A stretch of 64,000 nt of DNA from Pseudoalteromonas shioyasakiensis (lineage in GTDB: Bacteria > Pseudomonadota > Gammaproteobacteria > Enterobacterales > Alteromonadaceae): the NCBI GenBank assembly GCA_013391845.1, contig CP058414.1, forward strand, positions 434,001-498,000. Direction: 5' to 3'. Shown here in pieces: positions 54,191 through 62,036 of this stretch (position 1 is the first letter of the stretch; the number at the start of each line of letters is the position of its first letter). The translations under genes were made by a program, and so were the position numbers. A model generated the notes under the pieces. It made no database searches and was not told the origin of the DNA. It saw only the letters and a list, made by a program, of their open reading frames with translations.

Positions 54191-55417
54191 ATGAAACTCA
54201 CATCTAAACTTGTTTATCAGGGGTTAATTGGTTTGTCAGCCATTATGCTTTTATCTGGTTGGCGGTTAGGGTTTGCAGATAATGCAGAAGTGCTCTCTCT
54301 TGAATCTGTAACGATGGCAAAAGTAGAGCGAGGTGACTTTTCTATTAAAGTTGAAGGTTATGGTTCTCTTCAATCAATTAATAAAAGACTGCTCACAGCC
54401 ACCAGCAATGCTGTTGTCGACGAAATAAAGCTAAAAGCAGGGGCCGTTGTAGAGCCTGATACAGTTATCCTGACATTAAACAACCCTGAGCTTGAGAGTA
54501 AGCTTCGTCTAGCTTTAGCAAAGCTCAAAAATGCAAAGACACAGAAACGTCAAACTTTGTTAGTGCAACAACGGGAGCTGTTAAACAATGAATCAAGTAT
54601 CTCTGAGTTAAAAGCACAAGCAGAAATTGCCATGCTCCAAGTAGAAGCCGAACGCTCTTTAGCTAAGTCGGGAATAGTCTCTGGGATTAGTGCTAAAAAA
54701 AATGAATTGGAAGCGAAGCAGTTACTTAAACGCATCAGCCTCGAAGAATCAAAATTAGACAAGCTCACTGAAATGCAAAAAGAAGCACTTTCAATTCAAG
54801 ATGATCTTATTTCTCAAGCAGAAGATGAGTTCAACGTCGCAAAACTTATGGTCGAGCAATTATCTGTAAAAGCAGGAATGAAAGGGGTCATCCAGCGCCT
54901 TCCTCTCAGTTTAGGACAAAGTGTAACAGCAGGCTCTGAGCTTGCACTCATTGGCAGCCTATCGCCATTAGTTGGGGAAATAAAAGTTCCGCAAATTCAA
55001 GCGCACTTAATTCAAATGGGCATGAAAGCTGACATTACAACACTCAATGAGCAGGTGCATGGACGAGTCGTTCGTGTTGACCCTGTTATCAATGATGGTG
55101 CTGTACAGGTTGATATTGAACTTGAAGCAATTGAGCATGGCAGCATGAAACCAATGCAACAGGTTGATGCAACCATCTACGCTGACGTACAAAAAGATAT
55201 GAATTACATAAAACAACCCAGTGATGCTAAAGAGGGAGCCTATGGTTCACTATTCAAGCTAACGAGTGATAACAGGGCTGTTAGAGTTGATGTGCAATAT
55301 GGCAAAACATCAGGACAGCTAATTCAAGTGTTATCAGGCTTAGAGCCTGGCGAGCAAGTTATTATTTCCACCTTAGATATTCCTGCTGAAACAAAAATGA
55401 TAAAAATAGAGAGCTAG
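54191..55417 (+). CDS. HlyD/MacA-type periplasmic adaptor of an ABC efflux system
   Basis: 408 aa. One N-terminal membrane anchor (YQGLIGLSAIMLLSGW), a split biotinyl-lipoyl-like domain (DFSIKVEGYGSLQSINKRLLTATSNAVVDEIKLKAGAVVEPDTVILTL and, after the hairpin, SVKAGMKGVIQRLPLSLGQSVTAGSELALIG), a coiled-coil hairpin (about residues 100-215) and a C-terminal beta part ending SGLEPGEQVIIST. It bridges the ABC permease to an outer-membrane exit duct. First gene of a three-gene operon. Confidence 0.88.
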   Translation: MKLTSKLVYQGLIGLSAIMLLSGWRLGFADNAEVLSLESVTMAKVERGDFSIKVEGYGSLQSINKRLLTATSNAVVDEIKLKAGAVVEPDTVILTLNNPELESKLRLALAKLKNAKTQKRQTLLVQQRELLNNESSISELKAQAEIAMLQVEAERSLAKSGIVSGISAKKNELEAKQLLKRISLEESKLDKLTEMQKEALSIQDDLISQAEDEFNVAKLMVEQLSVKAGMKGVIQRLPLSLGQSVTAGSELALIGSLSPLVGEIKVPQIQAHLIQMGMKADITTLNEQVHGRVVRVDPVINDGAVQVDIELEAIEHGSMKPMQQVDATIYADVQKDMNYIKQPSDAKEGAYGSLFKLTSDNRAVRVDVQYGKTSGQLIQVLSGLEPGEQVIISTLDIPAETKMIKIES

Positions 55418-55421
55418 AAGT

Positions 55422-56150
55422 ATGAACACTGAAATTTTAAGGGTTAATAACTTAACTAAGTCCTTTACCAATGGCGATCAAGTTAGTCAAATTTTAAAAG
55501 GAATTAGCTTCACTGTTTATGATGGCGAATTTATTTCTATTTCAGGCCCATCAGGGTGCGGAAAATCAACTCTGCTGAATATTATGGGATTACTCGACAC
55601 CCCACAAAGCGGTGAATATTACATCGACGGCTTACTGGTTTCTGATATGGACTCAACGCAGCGCTCTAAAGTTCGTGGAAACAGAATCGGCTTTGTATTT
55701 CAATCTTTTAATCTAATAGATGAAATGACCATCTTAGAAAATGTAGCACTGCCTTTAAAATACAGAGGGGATTCGCTTTCAACGCGCCATGCACGAGCTT
55801 TAGATTGCTTAGAAAAAGTAGGCCTTGCAGATAAAACTGATTTATACCCTAACCAAATATCAGGGGGTCAACAGCAACGCGTTTCCATTGCTCGCGCTTT
55901 AGCTGGTGATTCAGGAATTATGCTTGTCGATGAACCAACAGGTAACTTAGATTCTAAAAACGGTGATGCCATCATGGCATTGATCAAAGACCTTAATCAG
56001 CAAGGCACAACTATCGTTTTAGTGACCCATGACCCGCGTTATGCCAACATGGCATCTCGTAATATTCAATTAAAAGATGGCTCTGTAATAGCTGAAAATG
56101 ATGATATCAATACGCCAATAGAGGCAAATCGAGTTGCTCAGCCATGTTAA
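55422..56150 (+). CDS. ABC transporter ATP-binding protein (MacB/LolD type)
   Basis: 242 aa. Walker A SGPSGCGKST, Q-loop FQSFNL, signature ISGGQQQRVSIARAL, Walker B IMLVDEPTGNLDS and H-loop VTHDPRYA. This is the LolD/FtsE/MacB-ATPase group that drives mechanotransmission permeases. It starts 4 bases after the adaptor stop and overlaps the permease by 7 bases. Confidence 0.93.
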   Translation: MNTEILRVNNLTKSFTNGDQVSQILKGISFTVYDGEFISISGPSGCGKSTLLNIMGLLDTPQSGEYYIDGLLVSDMDSTQRSKVRGNRIGFVFQSFNLIDEMTILENVALPLKYRGDSLSTRHARALDCLEKVGLADKTDLYPNQISGGQQQRVSIARALAGDSGIMLVDEPTGNLDSKNGDAIMALIKDLNQQGTTIVLVTHDPRYANMASRNIQLKDGSVIAENDDINTPIEANRVAQPC

Positions 56151-58534
56151 AAGTAGCCTACAATACCTTCAAACGTGCTAAACAGTACTATTTAACTACC
56201 GTATTTACATTAGCGCTCACTCTTTGCATGGTACTAAGTGCATTTAGCTTAGTGGATTTAGTCTTTTTCTCCCCCTTACCTTATCAACAAAGTGATAATT
56301 TATATTTACTGGAAGGCACCGTAAACTCAAAAAGCTATTCAGGCCCTGCTAGTAATTCAAAAGTAATGAGTTATATAGAGAATGAAAATACTCTCTTTAC
56401 TGACATGGCTACCTACCATAAGTGGACCAGTTATAAATTATTAGACAGGCCAACTAGACCCGCTGTAGACGTTATTCTTGCATCTAATAACTTGTTTGAC
56501 CTGCTTGGTGTAAAACCTGAACTTGGCAGATTATTTAATAACACCGAGGCGCTCGGCAGTAAACACATGTCTGTCGTTTTAGGCTATAGGGCATGGCAAG
56601 AACTTTTCCAGGGGCGAGGTGATATCATTGGTCAAAAAATACAGTTAAATCAACGCCGATTTACTATTGTTGGTGTAGCTCCAGATAATCTTGTTCTGCC
56701 CCACTACAAAAATATAAACGATGCAATATGGTTACCTATTGATGTCGATGAGGTATTTGATCCCAAAACAGCAAATGGGTTTATGGGTGCATACAAAAGT
56801 GTGGTTAGATTAAAAAGTACAGTATCAGAATCTGCAATCACACAACAGTTATCAGATCTATCACTGAAAGGCGCTCAGCTCTATGCTCCTAATATTCTGA
56901 AAGACTTTACTGTTAACGCACGTATCACGACATTTAGTGAAGCATTAAAAGGTGATAGCGGAAAAATAGTACTTATGTTGCTTTTAGGCGTTTGTTTATT
57001 ATTAATCATTGCACTGATCAACCTGTCTAGTATGCAACTTGCAAAAGCAATTACCCGTATAAAACCTATTGCTATTAGCTTTGCATTTGGGGCAAGTACA
57101 AAACAACTCATTGTTGAAACACTAAAACATAACCTATTACTCATTAGCATTGCTGTCATACTAGCATTAACACTCACCCAAATAGGGTTTATGGTTATTC
57201 AAAGCTTAGCCGCAAACGCCATACAACGATTAGATACGCTTTCGCTAAGCATTAATACGCTTCTCTTTTCAACATTTTTGATTGTTACTATTGCTGCACT
57301 GTATTCATTTATAGAATTGAGTGTCGTAAAAGAGAAAAACTTAATTAGTAGCTTGCAAAGCAGCGGTAAAGGAACCGGAAAACAAATGAGTTCAGCGACA
57401 AGCCACTTGTTAGTTGGCTTACAGATCTTATTCTCCTTTTTAGTATTAACTGCCGCAAGTCACGTTGTTTTGGTTACACTCTCTGAAGCACTGAGAGATA
57501 ATGGCATAAACACTAAAGGTAAATACTCACTTACAATAAATTACAGTAATATCGACAAATCTAATGAGCGAATCAATATTCATAAAGCGGTTATCCAGCA
57601 GTTATTAAACCTCAATAATGTGAGCAGTTTGGCAACTTCATCAGAACAGCGCTTACCCGATACGGTTAACGTCAATCAAATATATGATGAAGCTGGTCAA
57701 TATATTGCGCAAGCGCGTAATAGCTTAGTTTCCAACAATTATTTTGCAGAATTAGATCTTAAATTAACAGGCAAGGGCTTTAACAAAGGTGATGAAAAAC
57801 TCAAAAATCCGCCAATTGTAGTCAATCAACGCCTTGCGGATATGTTGGATAAAAACACACAAAATGTACTAAATAGTAAAGTCAGCTTTGACAGCAAAAC
57901 GTTTTATTCTATCGTAGGTGTAGTCAGTAATACCTACGTACCAGGAAGACCTGAAAGTGAAAACTTTGAAGTGTTCACACCCAACGATTATCCAGGTTGG
58001 AGTCAATATACCTACCTTCTAACAATGAAAGATTCCGCATCAATATCGCAAATTCAGCAACTGATCTACGGGATTGATAAACGCTTAGATATACATTCAT
58101 TAGCGTCATTAACAACTCAATTTGATGAGCAACGACAACGCCATTTAAACGCTGCCTGGCTTGCTATTGTCCTTGCATCAACGTCATTGCTTATGGTGTG
58201 TATTGGCATAAACGGCATTGTTAACTACCTAATTAAAGTACGCAAATATAGTTTAGGCGTTAAGCTTGCTATGGGCGCTGATAACCTAAGATTGTTAAAA
58301 GAAAGTTTACTAGAGCTTATGCAACCCATAACGATGAGCTTGGTACTCGCCTTTTCATTAGCATTTTTAATCATTGGTTATTGCTTTTCACTACCAAATG
58401 TAACCCTGACTATAAACTGGTGGCTGACACTATCCATCTGGCTTGGCCTTTTAACTATGGCTGTCATCACGAGCTTTTTTCCAATCAATAAAACACTTAG
58501 ACAAGATCCAATAAAGGCATTACGCAATGAATAG
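56144..58534 (+). CDS. MacB/FtsX-type ABC permease
   Basis: 796 aa. An N-terminal helix (TVFTLALTLCMVLSAFSLVDLVFF), a periplasmic MacB-type domain, then a three-helix FtsX domain (about 280-395), a second helix and periplasmic domain (from about 425) and a C-terminal FtsX domain (WLAIVLASTSLLMVCIGINGIVNYLI, LGVKLAMGADNLRLLKESLLEL). It ends INKTLRQDPIKALRNE, typical of the family. Eight membrane helices with two large periplasmic parts. The substrate is unknown; an antibiotic, peptide or lipid are the options. The stop is directly followed, in the same frame, by the S9 peptidase remnant. Confidence 0.88.
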   Translation: MLKVAYNTFKRAKQYYLTTVFTLALTLCMVLSAFSLVDLVFFSPLPYQQSDNLYLLEGTVNSKSYSGPASNSKVMSYIENENTLFTDMATYHKWTSYKLLDRPTRPAVDVILASNNLFDLLGVKPELGRLFNNTEALGSKHMSVVLGYRAWQELFQGRGDIIGQKIQLNQRRFTIVGVAPDNLVLPHYKNINDAIWLPIDVDEVFDPKTANGFMGAYKSVVRLKSTVSESAITQQLSDLSLKGAQLYAPNILKDFTVNARITTFSEALKGDSGKIVLMLLLGVCLLLIIALINLSSMQLAKAITRIKPIAISFAFGASTKQLIVETLKHNLLLISIAVILALTLTQIGFMVIQSLAANAIQRLDTLSLSINTLLFSTFLIVTIAALYSFIELSVVKEKNLISSLQSSGKGTGKQMSSATSHLLVGLQILFSFLVLTAASHVVLVTLSEALRDNGINTKGKYSLTINYSNIDKSNERINIHKAVIQQLLNLNNVSSLATSSEQRLPDTVNVNQIYDEAGQYIAQARNSLVSNNYFAELDLKLTGKGFNKGDEKLKNPPIVVNQRLADMLDKNTQNVLNSKVSFDSKTFYSIVGVVSNTYVPGRPESENFEVFTPNDYPGWSQYTYLLTMKDSASISQIQQLIYGIDKRLDIHSLASLTTQFDEQRQRHLNAAWLAIVLASTSLLMVCIGINGIVNYLIKVRKYSLGVKLAMGADNLRLLKESLLELMQPITMSLVLAFSLAFLIIGYCFSLPNVTLTINWWLTLSIWLGLLTMAVITSFFPINKTLRQDPIKALRNE

Positions 58535-58540
58535 ATTTCT

Positions 58541-58909
58541 TATATTTATAGTATTGCACGCAGTGGCACTTACAACAGAACATTAACTCCTTTTGGCTTT
58601 CAGGGTGAAAAGCGTACGTTATGGCAAGCAAAAGAGACATATATAGACTTATCACCAATCATGTTCGCAGATAAAATAGATGCGCCATTACTGCTTATTC
58701 ATGGCGAAAATGATCAAAACTCCGGTACTTACCCCATGCAATCCATGAGAATGTATCAAGCATTGGTTGCGAATAAAAAGACAACTCAGCTAATTATGCT
58801 CCCTTATGAAGGCCACTCTTATAGAGCGAAAGAGAATTTAACATACTTACTTAAAGAGCAGTCTGCTTGGCTCAATAAATGGTTAAGACCTCCCAATGCA
58901 AGGTTATGA
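58541..58909 (+). pseudogene. 3' remnant of an S9 prolyl-oligopeptidase-family peptidase
   Basis: In the frame that continues from the ABC permease stop, about 122 codons encode IARSGTYNRTLTPFGFQ, LSPIMFADKIDAPLLLIHGENDQNSGTYPMQSMRMYQAL and MLPYEGHSYRAKEN. These are the last third of an S9 family peptidase: the Asp (GENDQN) and His (EGHSYR) of the triad are there, but the serine elbow and the whole propeller are missing. There is no start codon with a ribosome-binding site at the homologous beginning. It is a truncated relic, perhaps left by a deletion joining the permease to an older peptidase gene. Confidence 0.82.
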
Positions 58910-58986
58910 CGTAATATCACATGCTCTTTTGCAATCGGTAAAGGACAACGTAAAATGTGACTACTCTACGCATTACATAATGAATT

Positions 58987-59514
58987 ATGAAAGCATTTAA
59001 TAGTTTAGAAGAGTCATTTATAAAACAACGAAAAAATGCCCATGAAATTTGCCGTTTATTTGCCAAAAGCCCAAGTAAAGGCAATTTAAAACGACTAAGA
59101 AGCATGTTTGCTCACTGTGGCGAACAGGTTGTTATTGAAGCTGGTTTTCATTGTGATTATGGCAGTGGTATTAAAATAGGTGATCGCACCTTCATAAATA
59201 TTAACTGTACTATGCTCGATGCGCCGCTATCTGATGCGCAAATTACGATAGGCGATGACTGCTTAATAGGCCCAAATGTGCAAATACTCGCGGTATCGCA
59301 TGCAGTAAACCCTACCGAGCGTTTAGCAAAAGCTAATTTTGCAGCGCCGATTAGCATTGGTAACAATGTATGGATTGGTGCAGGCGCTATAATACTCGCA
59401 GGTATTAAAGTTGCTGATAATGCCGTGATTGGCGCAGGGGCAATAGTTACCAAAGATGTCGCGGCAAATACCCTAGTAGCAGGTAACCCCGCGGTGAAGA
59501 TAAAAGATATTTAA
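58987..59514 (+). CDS. Hexapeptide-repeat sugar O-acetyltransferase (maltose/galactoside type)
   Basis: 175 aa. An N-terminal helical part (KNAHEICRLFAKSPSKGNLKRLRSMF) and a left-handed beta-helix: IKIGDRTFININCTMLDA, ITIGDDCLIGPNVQI, ISIGNNVWIGAGAIILAGIKVADNAVIGAGAIVTKDV, GNPAVKI. The catalytic histidine is in AVSHAVNPTER. It transfers acetyl from acetyl-CoA to a sugar hydroxyl as in Maa and LacA. Single gene; the acceptor is unknown. Confidence 0.88.
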   Translation: MKAFNSLEESFIKQRKNAHEICRLFAKSPSKGNLKRLRSMFAHCGEQVVIEAGFHCDYGSGIKIGDRTFININCTMLDAPLSDAQITIGDDCLIGPNVQILAVSHAVNPTERLAKANFAAPISIGNNVWIGAGAIILAGIKVADNAVIGAGAIVTKDVAANTLVAGNPAVKIKDI

Positions 59515-59596
59515 GTACACACTTAAGTCACATCGTTCGCTAAAGCACATACTACACGAGCCCGCTACGTATATTTTATACCAATGGTATAGTTGT

Positions 59597-60877
59597 TTAG
59601 ATTAACCTGATAATCAATGGGCTTACTAGGATTAGTCCACAAACAAAACCTACTTTTACTTGCCATGCTTTATATTTACCTGTGACTTTAATCCCTAAAA
59701 ATGGACTTAATAAATCTACGCGACGCGCACCTATAAACACTAGCCAACAAAGAATAAAAGTGAGACTTAGTATAAGTAGTGACTCCATGAAACCACCTAA
59801 TTGCAGCTTCGATAAATAAAAGGCAAGGCCAATAATCACACTTTGATGTAAGAGATAAAAAGGAAATACCGCTGAGTTCAATAAAGCCAATTTAGGGTGA
59901 TCGTGATTTAAAAAACGTTGTGCTAGTGCCAGCATCATTAACACACCAACTAATCGTTGCGCGGTATACAACATATCCATGCCCGTAATTTGCCACTGAC
60001 TGGCAGCTGAGTTTTGCCAAATCATGTTATAGCCCGCAACTACAATCAGGTAACCTACAATAAATACCACGCATAATGCCCTCCAATGAAGAAGTAGCCG
60101 ACTATAAAATACTGAGTGCCACGCAAGTAAATAACCATAAAGTAAAAATAAAGCACCCATGGGGTATCGAAATGTATCGCTCGGCCAGCTCAACTTTAAA
60201 ATACAAAGCGGCAATAGCAATACGATAAAAATAATTAATAACGACTGTTCACATAGACGTGTAATCACTGTTTGAACATAATGGTGATGAAGCAGTGGCA
60301 GAGCAAACACGAGCAATAAGGTAAATTGCCATAACGAGCGTAAGTACCAAAGATGGTTTACATCAACATGAGGCCAAATACCTGCTTGATAATGTTCAAA
60401 TAGAGGGTTTGTCAAATCAAAAAACTGCAAGTAAAACTGCCAGTAACTTATCGCTAAACCGGTCTCTTGGCTCATTTGCGCATATAGCTGAACTGGCACA
60501 ATAAACCAAACTCCAATTAATAATGGCAGTAATATTCTGACACTGCGTGATATTAAAAAACCACCTAAGCTAGCGCGCGCAATTATGAACCTCAGTGCAG
60601 CACCTGAGATAAACCAGATTAACCCCATCCGCCAAGGCGACAATAAGAGCATGATGTTTTCTATATTGCTGGATAAATACTGACTTTTAAAGTGAAAGCC
60701 CCAATTTTGAGTGTATAACATACCTGTGTGGTAAAAAATTAATAAGCCAAAGGCAAGTACTCTTAGCCAATCTAAATCATAACGACGCGGTGGTAACTCA
60801 ACGGCTTGATTAAACGCATTTTGCCATGGCTGTAATAACGTGCGTGTTGTGTTTTTAATTATTATTTTAAGTTTCAT
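59597..60877 (-). CDS. Acyltransferase-3 family membrane protein (OpgC-like)
   Basis: 426 aa with about ten membrane helices. RRYDLDWLRVLAFGLLIFYHTGMLYTQNWGFHFKS carries the conserved Asp-Arg and His of acyltransferase family 3 (PF01757); WFISGAALRFIIAR and FPFYLLHQSVIIGLAFYLSK follow. Members modify periplasmic glucans, O-antigens or lipids by acetyl or succinyl groups. Substrate not predictable. Divergent from the LytTR regulator. Confidence 0.82.
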   Translation of the reverse strand: MKLKIIIKNTTRTLLQPWQNAFNQAVELPPRRYDLDWLRVLAFGLLIFYHTGMLYTQNWGFHFKSQYLSSNIENIMLLLSPWRMGLIWFISGAALRFIIARASLGGFLISRSVRILLPLLIGVWFIVPVQLYAQMSQETGLAISYWQFYLQFFDLTNPLFEHYQAGIWPHVDVNHLWYLRSLWQFTLLLVFALPLLHHHYVQTVITRLCEQSLLIIFIVLLLPLCILKLSWPSDTFRYPMGALFLLYGYLLAWHSVFYSRLLLHWRALCVVFIVGYLIVVAGYNMIWQNSAASQWQITGMDMLYTAQRLVGVLMMLALAQRFLNHDHPKLALLNSAVFPFYLLHQSVIIGLAFYLSKLQLGGFMESLLILSLTFILCWLVFIGARRVDLLSPFLGIKVTGKYKAWQVKVGFVCGLILVSPLIIRLI

Positions 60878-61055
60878 GATTGATTATGGTTACGACAAGT
60901 TAATAACAACTATGAACAACACATAACGTTAAGCTATCAGAAAAGGTCGATAAAACAATCAGTAGGGATAAACGGTGGATATCAGGGATAGTATGTTTGG
61001 TGATTTATCACTATCTTGTTAGTCTAATTACGGTCTTCAAAGAGTAACAATAATA

Positions 61056-61922
61056 ATGATCACCTTAATGCATTTTCAGCGTAACCGAACTTGGTATGCG
61101 ACATTATTTTTATTTAGTTATATTTTTATAAATAACACTATTAATGCCAGCTCAGATATCATGGAAGCCCAACGCGATGGTGAACTGTCATTTTTGCTTT
61201 GGGAGCCCTTTGTCTGGGAATATTCAAGCGCTATCGGCACCTTATTATTATTTCCTGCTTTAGTTTGGTTATTGCAAACCCAACCCTTTAATTGGCAAAA
61301 GATCACTCGCTCATTGCTCACTTATTTATTCGCAAGCATTATTTTTTCCTTATTACACGTAGGGATCATGGTCGCTATCCGTGAGTTCATTTACACAATT
61401 CAAGACATGCAGTATGACTTCGGGTTGCTGTGGTTTGAGTTACTTTATGAATACCGTAAAGACTTATGGGGGTTTTTATCTTTAATTGTGATTATTAAAA
61501 CGTATCAATACATTGTTAGCCAATTAACCGGCGAAGCCAAGCCAATCAATCATGAAGAAAACGCCCAACAGGATTTGAATTTCGACCGATTACTGGTTAA
61601 AAAACTAGGCAAAGAGTTCATCATCTGTACAGATCAAATTGACTGGCTTGAATCTAGCGGCAATTACGTAAACCTGCATATTGGCTCACGTATTTATCCG
61701 CTACGTACAACCATGACCCATCTTATATCTCGGTTAGAACCGCAAGGTTTTTGCCGTATTCACCGTTCTCATGCTATTAGACTCGATGTGATTGAATCAA
61801 TCACGCCATTGCCAAGTGGTGATAGTGAAGTGAAACTTACAACGGGAAAAATACTTAACTTATCACGTCGTTACAAAGAGCAGTTTAAAAAACAGGTTAA
61901 TTCGTCTGCCGCTCATTTTTAG
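61056..61922 (+). CDS. Membrane-bound LytTR-family transcriptional regulator
   Basis: 288 aa. Four hydrophobic helices in residues about 12-165 (ATLFLFSYIFINNTI, IGTLLLFPALVWLL, LLTYLFASIIFSLLHVGIMVAI, LWGFLSLIVIIKTYQYIV), then a LytTR DNA-binding domain (LLVKKLGKEFIICTDQIDWLESSGNYVNLHIGSRIYPLRTTMTHLISRLEPQGFCRIHRSHAIRLDVIESI). There is no receiver domain, so the membrane part itself would sense. It converges on the ABC permease at 62037, whose expression it may control; this is inferred from position only. Confidence 0.86.
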   Translation: MITLMHFQRNRTWYATLFLFSYIFINNTINASSDIMEAQRDGELSFLLWEPFVWEYSSAIGTLLLFPALVWLLQTQPFNWQKITRSLLTYLFASIIFSLLHVGIMVAIREFIYTIQDMQYDFGLLWFELLYEYRKDLWGFLSLIVIIKTYQYIVSQLTGEAKPINHEENAQQDLNFDRLLVKKLGKEFIICTDQIDWLESSGNYVNLHIGSRIYPLRTTMTHLISRLEPQGFCRIHRSHAIRLDVIESITPLPSGDSEVKLTTGKILNLSRRYKEQFKKQVNSSAAHF

Positions 61923-61986
61923 CTAACTGTATATGACGTTTTTCTGCATAAAGAATTTGCTGGACTTGGTGGCCATTTAAAGGTGT

Positions 61987-62015
61987 AAAAAAGCCCAGCT
62001 GTATTGCTAGGCTTG
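61987..62015 (-). terminator. Terminator of the right-end ABC permease gene
   Basis: On the minus strand AAGCCTAGC-AATACA-GCTGGGCTT followed by TTTTTT, 21 bases beyond the stop. One mismatch in the stem. Confidence 0.75.
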
Positions 62016-62036
62016 GAATGGATCATGAGTTGTGTG

